64,000 nucleotides of DNA from Candidatus Phosphitivorax anaerolimi (lineage in GTDB: Bacteria; Desulfobacterota; Desulfomonilia; UBA1062). Below are positions 42,248 to 51,309 of the stretch, one piece after another (position 1 is the stretch's first letter; each line of letters opens with the position of its first letter). The notes under the pieces are model-generated. The model saw nothing but the letters and a program-made list of their open reading frames with translations. It made no database searches and had not been told where the DNA came from. The stretch spans positions 40,896-104,895 of the forward strand of contig MPOS01000055.1 in NCBI GenBank assembly GCA_001896555.1. The letters are read 5' to 3'. The translations under genes were made by a program, and so were the position numbers.

Positions 42248-43148
42248 TCATAGCCCCTTGCTCTTTGAGCTTGCGGAACCTCTCCCAGTCTATGGTGAAA
42301 GAGAGCCCGTTCATCGTATCTTCAAGAATTTGCCGGTACTCTTTCTGCTCGAAATACCGGTACAGCTTTTTCGAGAGGGGGTACATCTGCTCCGAGGGCT
42401 TCCATTTGACCCGCTCGCCGGTCCTGGCATCGAGCAGGCAGTCGAAGGTCACGGCAAACGATGCCTCTGCCAGCGGAACACCCTGAAGATCCCGCATGAT
42501 GGCCTCAAGAGTTCCCGCATCCATGGGCGAGAAGAACGAGTATTTCCGGGAATAGATCTCCGAGTACATCCTGGAGTAGATCACTGCGGCATGGTAATAC
42601 TCCGGGATATCGATGATCGCGTCCTTTTCCAGATCCCTGCCGAAGATGTACAGGAGCTCCTGTATGTTCTTGAGGCCCCCGAGCCCTGGGTATTGCTGAC
42701 CGGGCAGCCTCGGCTTGTCTTCCGTGAAGGATGCCCTGGGGTCCTGCAGGGCGAGCCACTCGATCAGGAGCATGGAGAGGCCCTCTTGAAAATCGAACCC
42801 GGGAATAAAGCTCTTCTTCGGCCTGAAGACCCCCTCCCGCACGATCAGCTCCACAAGCCTGGTATCACCGCCGGGAAAATCGGTGGAATCCACATAGAGC
42901 CGGGAAGTATAGTTGTCCTGTTTTGCCATACGGATGCGCAAGTTCTTGTATCCTCTCTGGCTGAGGATCTCTATCATTCCGATCTTCTTGAGCTTGCCCA
43001 TGAGCCGCTTTTCGTCGTACAGGCCGAGAAATCTGTCAGAGGTGAACAGATCCTCCTGCTGCCTGGGCAGCGAGCTGTCCACGGCAAGGGTGATGTCCTC
43101 GAGGTAGCGGGGCTCTTTCTTGTGGATATGAGGCCTGTGCTCTGTCAC
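42237..43148 (-). CDS. Conserved-looking protein of unknown function
   Basis: 303 residues, soluble, basic and aromatic-rich. I do not recognise the family. Visible segments are a charged start ([18 protein letters not shown]), an alpha/beta part ([27 protein letters not shown]), a notable [10 protein letters not shown] and [12 protein letters not shown] segment around residues 135-160 that looks like a conserved loop, and a helical end. It overlaps comF by four bases and the DUF2520-RfaE2 gene by 11 bases, so it belongs to a three-gene operon. An envelope or nucleotide-sugar role is conceivable from context only. Confidence 0.75.
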   Translation of the reverse strand: MTEHRPHIHKKEPRYLEDITLAVDSSLPRQQEDLFTSDRFLGLYDEKRLMGKLKKIGMIEILSQRGYKNLRIRMAKQDNYTSRLYVDSTDFPGGDTRLVELIVREGVFRPKKSFIPGFDFQEGLSMLLIEWLALQDPRASFTEDKPRLPGQQYPGLGGLKNIQELLYIFGRDLEKDAIIDIPEYYHAAVIYSRMYSEIYSRKYSFFSPMDAGTLEAIMRDLQGVPLAEASFAVTFDCLLDARTGERVKWKPSEQMYPLSKKLYRYFEQKEYRQILEDTMNGLSFTIDWERFRKLKEQGAMNEI

Positions 43149-43828
43149 GATACCGTCCTCCCCACGCTTGCGAATACAACACGCTCCGCGCCGGCATGCC
43201 GCAATGCCCGCGAGACTTCCCGAGCCGTTCTGCCTGTAGTGATCACGTCGTCGACAACCACAATCGATCTCCCCTTCACTCCCGCCGCCGTGAACACACG
43301 ATCAAGGTTCCTTTCCCTGTCGGCCTTCGGCAGCCCTACCTGGCTTGGAGTTTTTCTGGTTTTGCGCAGCACATCATATCTCACAACACCTCCAATATAT
43401 CCAGACAATTCACGGGCGATCAGCATAGACTGGTTGTACCCTCTCTGTATCAGCCGCGACCAGTGCAGGGGAACTGCTGTGACAAGATCGGGGCTTTCGC
43501 AATCGGCGGCAAGGCGCTCGGCGATGAGCCCGGCCAGAAACTTGCTGAACACGGTGGCCCTGCGATACTTGAACTGATGGATAATATCCTGGATCAGCCC
43601 TTCATACACGCAGGCGCTGACCATCCTGTCGAAAGGAGGCGGATTGTGCAGGCAAGCAAGGCATACCCCCGGGGTCCCGACAGGCCTGCCGCAGACCTCG
43701 CACAACGGCGCATCGAGCCGCCTTATCAGAGACCGGCACCGGTTGCAGACGCCCCGGGTCACCTGCTCCCGGTCCGAGCAGACCAGGCATCGCTCCGGCA
43801 GAAAGGTGGTCAACAGGGAAGAAGCCAT
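43145..43828 (-). CDS. comF: ComF family phosphoribosyltransferase-like protein
   Basis: About 227 residues from ATG 43828. The N-terminal zinc-ribbon-like part has two Cys pairs (CLVCSD, CNRC and CEVCGRP, CLAC). The C-terminal PRTase domain carries the PRPP loop VVVDDVITTGRTA (about 185) and the GYNQSMLIAREL segment. ComF proteins are needed for DNA uptake in naturally competent bacteria, but are also widespread outside them. It heads a three-gene overlapping operon. A longer frame to 43945 exists but its extra 39 residues are not protein-like. The five ComEA-like genes 7-10 kb away make a link to DNA handling worth testing. Confidence 0.9.
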   Translation of the reverse strand: MASSLLTTFLPERCLVCSDREQVTRGVCNRCRSLIRRLDAPLCEVCGRPVGTPGVCLACLHNPPPFDRMVSACVYEGLIQDIIHQFKYRRATVFSKFLAGLIAERLAADCESPDLVTAVPLHWSRLIQRGYNQSMLIARELSGYIGGVVRYDVLRKTRKTPSQVGLPKADRERNLDRVFTAAGVKGRSIVVVDDVITTGRTAREVSRALRHAGAERVVFASVGRTVS

Positions 43829-44095
43829 CGGCCGGAGTATACCATATGGGTCTTGCCTCTCCAAGATCACGGAGCCCCCTCCATCAGAAAATCCTGCTGC
43901 ATCTATAGCCTGAAAAAGACAATCAATAGAGCACCTGCTCCGCAAGCAGCGGAATGCTCAAGGGCCTTGTCTATAGAACAGGCCGTTCGCAGCATGCTCG
44001 AACAGGACTCGATCCGAAGTGATGGGGCCGGCTCGCAGGGCAATGGGGGCTTCAAGAGAAGGAGAATCTCCAGCCGCTGCAAAGGAGGTCGAGTC

Positions 44096-44851
44096 TCAGT
44101 AGTACTTGTGGTAATTATACTTCTTATACTTGTATTTCTTTGCAGGGAGCTCGTCCACGGCATTGAGCACGGTGCCCAGGATCTTGTTCCTCGGCAGGCT
44201 CTCCAGAGCCATCCTGAAGTCCGACTCCCGGGTGTACCGGTATCTGGCGACCACGATGATGCCCTCTACCTGGTCCGCGATGATCTTGGGGTCGACCGTG
44301 GCCTGGATGGGCGAGGTGTCGATGATGAGAAAGCGGTCGGTATAGCGCTGGGCAAGCTCCTGGATGAGCTGGCTCATTTTCTTGGACTCGAGCAGTTCGG
44401 AGGGGTTGGCCGGTGACTCTTTTGCCGCCGGGAGTATGGTGAGCTTGTCGATGGGCGTCTTGATCAGGCATTCAGCCACGTTCGCCGTCCCCTGGAGGAT
44501 CTCCGCTACGCCCTTGGATGGGGGATACTTGAAGAGGGTGTACATGGAGGGCTTTCTGAGGTCACACTCCACGAGCAGCACGTGCTGATCCTCGCCCTTG
44601 GCGATCGAAATGGCAAGGTTGGATGCGATCACGGTCTTGCCCTCTGAGGGCAGCGCACTCGTCACCATGAGAATGCGGGGAGGCGTCTTGTCCGGCATAT
44701 GGAAGAGATAGGTCCTGATCTTCCTGATCTGCTCGGCTGTGTAGGAGTAGGGCATGTGGTACATGTAGAGATGGTCGTCAAGCCTGCCGGTGATGGCGGC
44801 CTCGTTCAGGCCCTCGATATCCTGCTTTTCCAGCAGTTTCCACAAATCCAT
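44096..44851 (-). CDS. Exopolysaccharide tyrosine autokinase (CpsD/CapB-like, exosortase-system type)
   Basis: 251 residues. The BY-kinase core has Walker A SALPSEGKTVIASNLA, Walker A' LLVECDLRKPSMY, and Walker B FLIIDTSPI. The C terminus is a tyrosine cluster (KYKYKKYNYHKYY), the autophosphorylation site of this family. The N terminus before the core has TAEQIRKIRTYLF. The kinase pairs with the chain-length protein encoded two genes upstream and tunes polymer length by cycles of phosphorylation. It is the last gene of the locus, three bases after the ATPase gene. Its gene order matches loci linked to PEP-CTERM/exosortase systems. Confidence 0.93.
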   Translation of the reverse strand: MDLWKLLEKQDIEGLNEAAITGRLDDHLYMYHMPYSYTAEQIRKIRTYLFHMPDKTPPRILMVTSALPSEGKTVIASNLAISIAKGEDQHVLLVECDLRKPSMYTLFKYPPSKGVAEILQGTANVAECLIKTPIDKLTILPAAKESPANPSELLESKKMSQLIQELAQRYTDRFLIIDTSPIQATVDPKIIADQVEGIIVVARYRYTRESDFRMALESLPRNKILGTVLNAVDELPAKKYKYKKYNYHKYY

Positions 44852-44854
44852 GGT

Positions 44855-46525
44855 TTATTCCTCCGTGCTGACCTTGACGGGCTTGGCATAGAAAAACCCT
44901 TTGTCCAGAAGCTCCTTGGAGTAGTCTATCGCATCCTGCCGCGCCGTGAATGTCCCAATAGTAATGCGGTACCAGGTGTTCTTGTTATCGTCCAGATACG
45001 GATAGATCGTAGCCTGGTATCCCTTGCCGATAAGGTCGAGAAAAACGGCCTTTGCCTCGTTCATGGAGTGGTACGATGCCACGCTCACGCTGTAGATGAC
45101 CTGGGGTGCGATATTGACCTGGGGCAGAAATATCTTCTGTCCCTCGTAGATCAGATCGACATTTCTCAAGTCCGGGTTGGCCTGCTTGACCGCCCGCAGG
45201 ATCTCGCTGTCGAACCTGCCGTAGTAATCGGCAGCGAGCTGGGCGATCGTATCCCCCGGCACCACGACGACAACGGTGCCCTGCGGCATCCCGGGCTCCA
45301 TGAGAGTCGGCGGGATCATATGCCTTCCCTGGTCTTCCTCGTCTTTTAAGACCACCTTTTCCTGCACGGCCTTTCCCACCGGTTTCTGTATCGCGGCGGC
45401 CCTTTCCCCCTTTAAGTCTTTTTCTTCGGGCGCAGGGGACTCCACCGGGGCGGCCGGAGTCTCTTGCGGGGCAGCCTGCTCCTTCTGCGGCGGGGCCGTC
45501 TCACGCTGCTCAGTCACCTCCACCTTCCCGGGCACCGGCCGGTCCGGGGTGTCGATACCGACAGCGGAGGGTGAGCGTTCATCCGCGTCCGGGAAGAAGA
45601 ACCAGACCCCCCCGGCGACAGCAAGAAGCAGAATGCCGAAATATCCGGCCCTTACGAGCCACTCGCGTCCCGTTCCCTGTCTCTGGGATTTCAGGACGGG
45701 CGAATGCTTTCCCCCTGTCTTGGGCGAATAGGTGCTCTCCAGCTCGGACACCACCTTGCGCACCATCTGAGCAGTGACCTGCTTGTGGTTCTCCGTATAG
45801 GCGGCGATGAGCACGCTGTCGCAGACGATGTTGATGAGCCGGGGAAATCCCTTGGTGTAGCGGTAGATCTCCGAGTGGGCAGACACCGTGAACAGCGGTT
45901 TTTCTCTGGGCTCGTAGCCTGCGACCCGCAGGCGGTGATCGATGTAGTCCTTGGTCTCGTTGCTGTCCAAAGGCGGGATGTGATACTTTATCCCGATCCG
46001 CTGCTTGAGCTGTCTGAGCTGTGGGCTCCTGAGCTTCTCGTTGAGCTCCTGCTGGCCGAGCAGCATGATCTGGACGAGCTTTTCGTTGGTCGTTTCGAGG
46101 TTTGAGAGCAGCCTGATCTCTTCGAGCATCTCGAGTGAAAGCCCCTGAGACTCGTCGACGATCAGCACCGCACCCCCGATTTCCTTCAGGCGGTCTTCGA
46201 AGAGATTGATATAGTCGCGGGAGCGTTTTTCCTCGGGCACGCCGATGGACTCTCCCAGGAGATAATACAGGTTCTCCGGCTTCAAGTGCGGATTCTTCAC
46301 CACCACCTTGGGCATGCGCGGGGGAAGCTTGAGCAGGAAGGCGTTCAATATGGTGGTCTTGCCGGTTCCCACCTCTCCGGTGATCACAACAAAACCGCTC
46401 GCCTCCTTGAGGCCGTAGAGGAGATGTGCCAGGGCCTCCTTGTGACCGGGGCTCATGTAGAGAAACCTCGGGTCAGGGGTTATGGAAAAAGGCTTGAGCT
46501 TGAGTCCGAAATAGTTCCTGTACAT
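44855..46525 (-). CDS. ExeA-like AAA ATPase with LysM and SPOR domains (exosortase-locus ATPase)
   Basis: 556 residues. The cytoplasmic AAA domain (1 to about 265) has Walker A TGEVGTGKTT, Walker B AVLIVDESQG and a sensor LGQQEL. A transmembrane helix follows (about 292-312), then a Pro/Glu/Lys-rich periplasmic spacer, a LysM motif (about 420-468: VVVPGDTIAQLAADYYGRF, IYEGQKIFLP) that binds peptidoglycan, and a SPOR domain at the end. This links ATP use inside to the cell wall outside, fitting an envelope motor for polysaccharide export, as in XrtA-associated loci. The fused LysM and SPOR parts make it longer than the basic ATPase. Confidence 0.9.
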   Translation of the reverse strand: MYRNYFGLKLKPFSITPDPRFLYMSPGHKEALAHLLYGLKEASGFVVITGEVGTGKTTILNAFLLKLPPRMPKVVVKNPHLKPENLYYLLGESIGVPEEKRSRDYINLFEDRLKEIGGAVLIVDESQGLSLEMLEEIRLLSNLETTNEKLVQIMLLGQQELNEKLRSPQLRQLKQRIGIKYHIPPLDSNETKDYIDHRLRVAGYEPREKPLFTVSAHSEIYRYTKGFPRLINIVCDSVLIAAYTENHKQVTAQMVRKVVSELESTYSPKTGGKHSPVLKSQRQGTGREWLVRAGYFGILLLAVAGGVWFFFPDADERSPSAVGIDTPDRPVPGKVEVTEQRETAPPQKEQAAPQETPAAPVESPAPEEKDLKGERAAAIQKPVGKAVQEKVVLKDEEDQGRHMIPPTLMEPGMPQGTVVVVVPGDTIAQLAADYYGRFDSEILRAVKQANPDLRNVDLIYEGQKIFLPQVNIAPQVIYSVSVASYHSMNEAKAVFLDLIGKGYQATIYPYLDDNKNTWYRITIGTFTARQDAIDYSKELLDKGFFYAKPVKVSTEE

Positions 46526-46534
46526 GTCGCGCCC

Positions 46535-48067
46535 TCAGAACGGCAGCGGCACGGGCAGATCCAGTATGACATGGTTGATGCGTGAATAGCCCACGATGAT
46601 GATGCCCACGATGATGATGAACACGTTTACGCCGATGGAGAAAAACAAGTTGAATTTCTGCCGCTGCTTGTCCACCTGGGTAAGCGCCAGAGGGACGGCC
46701 GTAATGCAGGGGATCCCGTCGCTCCAGCTCTCCAGCTGCTTGATCCCCTTGATGGAAGTATCCATGAATTCCGTGAGAAAGATGAGCCCCGCCCCTGACC
46801 CGAGACCCAGGACAAGGAAGATGAGGCCTATCTTGAACTTGTTGGGGCTGACCGGAACCTCGGGCGGCTGGGCGTAATCCACGATCCTGAACTGCTCGCC
46901 CTGCTGCCGCTTCTCCATGCTCTCGGCTCGCTGCGCCTCATAGAACCTGTCGAGCAGCCTCTGATAGTTCTGCTGGGTGATAGTATAGTCCCTCGTGAGC
47001 GCGGCGAGCTCCTGCTCCCTCTTCGGGGTGTTCTCCACCCGCTGCTGATAGTATTCGATCCGTTCCTTGAGCCGGTTGGCATCGCTCTTCAGGGTTTCTA
47101 TCTCGATGTTCGCGGCGGCCAGCTGGGCTCTGATCTCGGCTGCCTGGGGATCCATGCCGCTCTGCTCTTCCTTCCTGCTTTCGAGCTCCTTGATCTGTTC
47201 CTCAAGCATTCTGATGCTGGGATGCTCCGGGGTATACCGGGCCTTGGCCTCTTCGAGCTGGGATTTAAGCGTCATGAGCCTTTGAGCGCGCTGGGTAAGC
47301 GTGGCCCCCGGCTGGTCGCTTTCCAGCTGGGAGAGCTGGGACTGGAGCATCAGCCTGGCGTTGAGCGCCTCGGTCAGGGACGCCTGGACCGACTCGAGCC
47401 TGAGCTGCAGGCCCGATATGGTGGATATATTGCTCGTGAGCTGCTCCGGCAGCTCACCCATATACTGGTTTCGATAGTCTTTTACCTTGTCTTCCTGCTG
47501 CTGGAGCAGGACCTTGAGCTCATTGAGCTGTTTCTCGAGAAAGAGGGTGGTCTCCGAGGCCTGCTTGGCCCTGAGCTTGAGGTGCGACTCGATAAAGAAC
47601 GACGCAAGCCGGTTGGTCACCTCGGCCACCTTCCAGGGGTCCTGGCCCCGGTATTTGATGGTGAACGAGCTTGTCTGCCCCCTGCCGCCGCCGATCGTGT
47701 TCACCTCGATGGCCTTGCGCATGGAGGCGACCAGGATATCCATGGACACCCCCTGGGCCCTCTCTTCCCGGGAAAGGTCCATCTCCATGATGATGTTCTC
47801 GAGGTTCGACCGTGACATGACCTCCTGGGAGAGGGTCCTGAGCCGCTCCTCGATCCCCGAACTCACCGTTGCAGCCACATAGGTCGAGGGGATCTCCTGC
47901 GGCTGCACGAGGATGAGCGTGGTCGCCTCGTACTGCCGGGGGAGCACCACGTAGAGCCATGCCCCGATGAAGAGAAATATCAGAAGCGGGATAGTCACCC
48001 AGTGCCATTTCTTGAGCAGAGCATCGAGGATATCCTGCACGTTGATCTGCTTTGCCTGTTCGTTCAA
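46535..48067 (-). CDS. Polysaccharide chain-length determinant (Wzz/GumC-like)
   Basis: 510 residues. A first transmembrane helix (about 25-45: VTIPLLIFLFIGAWLYVVL), a long periplasmic coiled coil (about 150-380, rich in Leu/Glu/Gln/Lys), the Pro-rich segment PPEVPVSPNKFKIGLIF before a second transmembrane helix, and a further C-terminal hydrophobic stretch are visible. It has no kinase domain of its own; the separate tyrosine kinase supplies it. It should control polymer length and link the inner membrane to the Wza-type exporter. Its start overlaps the barrel gene by four bases. Confidence 0.93.
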   Translation of the reverse strand: MNEQAKQINVQDILDALLKKWHWVTIPLLIFLFIGAWLYVVLPRQYEATTLILVQPQEIPSTYVAATVSSGIEERLRTLSQEVMSRSNLENIIMEMDLSREERAQGVSMDILVASMRKAIEVNTIGGGRGQTSSFTIKYRGQDPWKVAEVTNRLASFFIESHLKLRAKQASETTLFLEKQLNELKVLLQQQEDKVKDYRNQYMGELPEQLTSNISTISGLQLRLESVQASLTEALNARLMLQSQLSQLESDQPGATLTQRAQRLMTLKSQLEEAKARYTPEHPSIRMLEEQIKELESRKEEQSGMDPQAAEIRAQLAAANIEIETLKSDANRLKERIEYYQQRVENTPKREQELAALTRDYTITQQNYQRLLDRFYEAQRAESMEKRQQGEQFRIVDYAQPPEVPVSPNKFKIGLIFLVLGLGSGAGLIFLTEFMDTSIKGIKQLESWSDGIPCITAVPLALTQVDKQRQKFNLFFSIGVNVFIIIVGIIIVGYSRINHVILDLPVPLPF

Positions 48068-49299
48068 TATAACACCTCTACGATTATCCTGTATCGGTTT
48101 TCGGTCACGGTATCTGAAATCTCTTCAACCTCTCTGAAGTGCTCGTAGGAGGATGTGATATCAAGATAGCGGATCGGTGACCAGCTCAGAGAAACGAGGC
48201 CGGTGATATCCTTCTCCTCCTGGCGCTCAATACCGGGGGTCAAGTCGATTCCGGTAACGGGCTTTCGCTCTACGTAAGTGATAGTAGTCAATAAGCTGAG
48301 ACTTCTCAAGAGTTCCCGCTCCCAGGATGCCGCGGCGCGGCGTACGTCATAGGTTCCGTACTCGTCGGTGGTGAATTCCGCGGTGTATTCCCGGGAGAGG
48401 GACAGGGTGAAAACATCCCTCTGCCATGTGGAGGAAAGATCTGCGCGGGCAACAACGGCCCGTTCACGATCCATGTCCTCGGTGCTCAGCCAGCTGTACC
48501 CCCCGGACAGGCGCACACGGGTCTGCGGGGTCAGGGCATGCCCCCAGAACAGGTATGCGGCCTTGATGTCGGAGTCCGGCAGCTCCTCCTCGCGGTACTG
48601 ATGCTGGTACTCCAGGTCCACACCCACGTCCGTCCGGGGGGACAGGGCATGCTCGAAGCTCAGCGTGGATCTCAGCACTTGAGCGTCCTCGGAGACCTCA
48701 TAATCGTACCAGTCATACCCCGCGGCAACGCTCACCGTGTTGCGCGGCGAGATGCGGTGTGACAGGCTCGCAGACGCACCGTCGGACTCGATGTCCTGCT
48801 CGGGAAACGAGTTGTCTTCCAGACGGTGGGTATAGCCCAGACCGAGCGTGGTGAGCGGGGAAATGATCCTGTTGTAACTTAAGGTCCCGGTATGGATCCG
48901 CGTTTCGCCGGAGACATCGCTGAAAAAATCCGACCGGCTGGTCTGAACAAAGGCATATCCCAGTTCCAGGGAATCTCTCCGGCTCGAAGCCGTGAGCGCT
49001 GAGATCAGGTCTACCTCGGTCTCGTCATCGTCTTCGAAACGGTTGTGAAAGCTTCTCGCCACATGGCCCGAGAGACTTAAGGCGAACGGGTAGGCCCTGC
49101 AGATGATATCCGCGCTGGGGCCGATTTCGTAGATGGTCTCGCTCTGCTCGTTGTGCGCGGTGCCCAGATAGTTGTCCGTATACTCCCAGGAGCTGTAGAG
49201 CCCGCCGTGGAATTCACAACTGACCGCGTGTACAGGTGTGCTCAAGGCCATCGATACGAAAAGAGCCCCCAGCAGGGGGGTGAAGACGTATATCCTCAC
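48064..49299 (-). CDS. Exosortase-locus outer-membrane beta-barrel protein
   Basis: 411 residues with a signal peptide (LLGALFVSMALSTPVHA). The rest is a series of amphipathic beta strands, many beginning S/T-x-x-L-G-x-x-Y (LTTLGLGYTHRL, NTVSVAAGYDWYDYE, TRVRLSGGYSWL), and ends in YRIIVEVLY with a terminal Tyr. It fits the barrel family found next to Wza-type exporters in PEP-CTERM systems. A role in polymer secretion is inferred from position. It overlaps its neighbours by four bases on each side. Confidence 0.87.
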   Translation of the reverse strand: MRIYVFTPLLGALFVSMALSTPVHAVSCEFHGGLYSSWEYTDNYLGTAHNEQSETIYEIGPSADIICRAYPFALSLSGHVARSFHNRFEDDDETEVDLISALTASSRRDSLELGYAFVQTSRSDFFSDVSGETRIHTGTLSYNRIISPLTTLGLGYTHRLEDNSFPEQDIESDGASASLSHRISPRNTVSVAAGYDWYDYEVSEDAQVLRSTLSFEHALSPRTDVGVDLEYQHQYREEELPDSDIKAAYLFWGHALTPQTRVRLSGGYSWLSTEDMDRERAVVARADLSSTWQRDVFTLSLSREYTAEFTTDEYGTYDVRRAAASWERELLRSLSLLTTITYVERKPVTGIDLTPGIERQEEKDITGLVSLSWSPIRYLDITSSYEHFREVEEISDTVTENRYRIIVEVLY

Positions 49300-49835
49300 G
49301 GGACTATGATGGTGTCACCTGGATGAATGGGGATATTCTCGTGTTTTCCCTTGACGATCTTGGGGTAGTTCACCTTGATCCGGATCTGCTCGCCTTTTTC
49401 CCTGCGGAGGATGACGATGTCGTCGGTATCGGCCCATTCATTGAAACCCCCTGCCCGGGAGATGATCTGAGTGATCACCATGCCCCGGTCGAGGATATAT
49501 TCGCCCGGCTGGTTCACCTGCCCCTCGACATACACCCGCTTGCTTCTGGGCTCCAGTACGATGACGGCACAATGGGGTTCCTTCACGTACTTTGCGATCG
49601 CTGTCTCAATGTCGCTCTGCAGCTGAGAAGGGGTTTTGTCGGCGGCCTTGAGATCGCCTGCCAGCGGCAGGGATATGTATCCGTCACTCCTTACCGTAAC
49701 CTGTCTGGAGAGAGTGTCCTCCCCCCATACGGAGATTTCCAGAAGATCCGATTCCCCGATGAGATACTGATTTTCCTGCGCGGATACGACGAGGGGGACA
49801 AGAATGCCCACCAGCACGAAGAGAAGTCTTTTCAT
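49296..49835 (-). CDS. Polysaccharide export outer-membrane protein (Wza/EpsD-like)
   Basis: 179 residues, short for the family, with a signal peptide (LLFVLVGILVPLVVSAQ) lacking a lipobox Cys. The Poly_export domain has YLIGESDLLEISVWGEDTLSRQ and VRSDGYISLPLAGDLKAADKT; one SLBB domain follows (KRVYVEGQVNQPGEYILDRGM). The end is NIPIHPGDTIIVP. It should form the periplasmic/outer-membrane channel for the polymer. The lack of the C-terminal transmembrane helix of full Wza is normal for this short class and may explain the need for the barrel gene that follows. Confidence 0.93.
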   Translation of the reverse strand: MKRLLFVLVGILVPLVVSAQENQYLIGESDLLEISVWGEDTLSRQVTVRSDGYISLPLAGDLKAADKTPSQLQSDIETAIAKYVKEPHCAVIVLEPRSKRVYVEGQVNQPGEYILDRGMVITQIISRAGGFNEWADTDDIVILRREKGEQIRIKVNYPKIVKGKHENIPIHPGDTIIVP

Positions 49836-49854
49836 GAAATTAACCCCCTTTTGG

Positions 49855-51276
49855 TTATTTCTCGATTCCGCATTCCTTGATCTTGTACAAAAGTGCTTTG
49901 TAGCTTATCTGCAGGAGATGCGCCGCCTTTTTCTTGTTCCAGTTCGTGCCCCGAAGGGCCTTCAAGATCATGTCCCTCTCGGCCTTGATCGAGGCCTCCT
50001 TTGCAGCGAGCTTCAGAGGGATGATCTCGTCTCCATCCGATTCGATCTCCAGAACCTCCGGCCTGCTGATGCTGGCCTGCCTCTCGTGCGCCGCGTGCGC
50101 CTTGCCGTCTTTGAGGTAGTGCATCAGATCGCCCACGTCTCCCAGGATGACGAGGCGTTTCACCTGGTTCTTGAGCTCCCTCACATTCCCGGGCCACGGA
50201 TAGGAGACCAGCAGGGGGTAGAGTGTTTCCTTGTCAACCTGAAGGCCCTTCCCGTACTTCTCATTATACGCATCGAGGAAATACTCGAACAGGTAGGTGA
50301 TGTCTTCCTGCCTCTCGGACAACGGCGGTATCGTGATGTTGACCACATTGAGCCGGTAGTAGATATCTTCCCGGAAGGTCCCCTCCTCGACCGCCTTGCG
50401 CAGGTCCCGGTTGGTCGCGGCGATGACCCTGACGTTCACCTTGACGTCCTGCTTGCCTCCGAGGCGGGAGAAGGTGCCCTCCTGCAATACCTGCAGGAGC
50501 TTCGACTGGATGGACAAGTCCATCTCGCCGATCTCGTCTAAGAAAATGGTGCCGTTGTTTGCGAGCTCGAACTTGCCCGCCTTTGCCTTATAGGCACCGG
50601 TGAACGCGCCCCGCTCGTAGCCGAAGAGCTCTGATTCCAGCAGCTCGTGGGGCAGTGCCGCACAGTTGACCTTGACGAAGGGTTTGTCCTTCAACCCGGA
50701 GCGGTAGTGCAGGGCCCGTGCCACCAGCTCCTTGCCGGTCCCGCTCTCCCCTTCGATGAGCACGCTCACGTCCGTCTCCGCGATCTGGTCCACCAGGTCC
50801 TTGACCCGCTGCATCTTGGGGCTGTTGTAGATGAACTCGCCGCGAAGCTCATCCACCCTGAGCTGTTTCTTGAGGCTGGAGATCTCGGTGAGGAGCTTTT
50901 TCTTTTCAAGCGACTTGGTGATCGCCAGCTCCAGCTCCTCCTCCTCGAAGGGCTTGACGAGGTAGTCGGTGGCGCCCGCCTTCATTGCCTTGACGATGAT
51001 GTTGGTCTGCCCCAGGGCGCTGAGCATGAGGATCGGCAGATCGCTTGAGAGCTTGCGGATCTCGCTCAATGTTTCCAGGCCGTCCATCTCCGGCATGAGG
51101 ATGTCGAGGATCGCCAGAGAGATCTCCGGCCCGGTTCTCAGCTCCTTAAGAGCGTCCTTGCCGTTGGACACGGTCAGAACGTCGTACCCGGCCTGGGTCA
51201 GGAGCTTGCCTATGTACCTCCGAATACTTTCATCGTCATCGACAACCAAGATCCGAATTTTTTCATTCATGATCAT
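49855..51276 (-). CDS. Sigma-54-dependent response regulator (PrsR-like)
   Basis: About 473 residues. The receiver (about 5-120) has DDDE, phospho-acceptor D in AILDILMPEM and K in VKPFEEE. The AAA+ domain has Walker A GESGTGKE, the sigma-54 contact GAFTGA in YERGAFTGAYK, and Walker B TIFLDEIGEMD. A Fis-type helix-turn-helix (about 430-468: NKKKAAHLLQISYKALLYKI) ends the protein. It should activate sigma-54 promoters, most likely those of the polysaccharide and PEP-CTERM genes. It lies just upstream of the exporter gene (19 bases) and downstream of its probable kinase. Start chosen at ATG 51276; ATG 51270 is equally possible. Confidence 0.92.
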   Translation of the reverse strand: MIMNEKIRILVVDDDESIRRYIGKLLTQAGYDVLTVSNGKDALKELRTGPEISLAILDILMPEMDGLETLSEIRKLSSDLPILMLSALGQTNIIVKAMKAGATDYLVKPFEEEELELAITKSLEKKKLLTEISSLKKQLRVDELRGEFIYNSPKMQRVKDLVDQIAETDVSVLIEGESGTGKELVARALHYRSGLKDKPFVKVNCAALPHELLESELFGYERGAFTGAYKAKAGKFELANNGTIFLDEIGEMDLSIQSKLLQVLQEGTFSRLGGKQDVKVNVRVIAATNRDLRKAVEEGTFREDIYYRLNVVNITIPPLSERQEDITYLFEYFLDAYNEKYGKGLQVDKETLYPLLVSYPWPGNVRELKNQVKRLVILGDVGDLMHYLKDGKAHAAHERQASISRPEVLEIESDGDEIIPLKLAAKEASIKAERDMILKALRGTNWNKKKAAHLLQISYKALLYKIKECGIEK

Positions 51277-51309
51277 AAAACCCACCAATACTTAACAGTA
51301 TAAAATACA

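Noticed and set aside
42123..44416. Two long plus-strand frames across comF, the unknown gene and the tyrosine kinase end
   Set aside because: They overlap three clear minus-strand genes and contain no recognisable domain or ribosome site.
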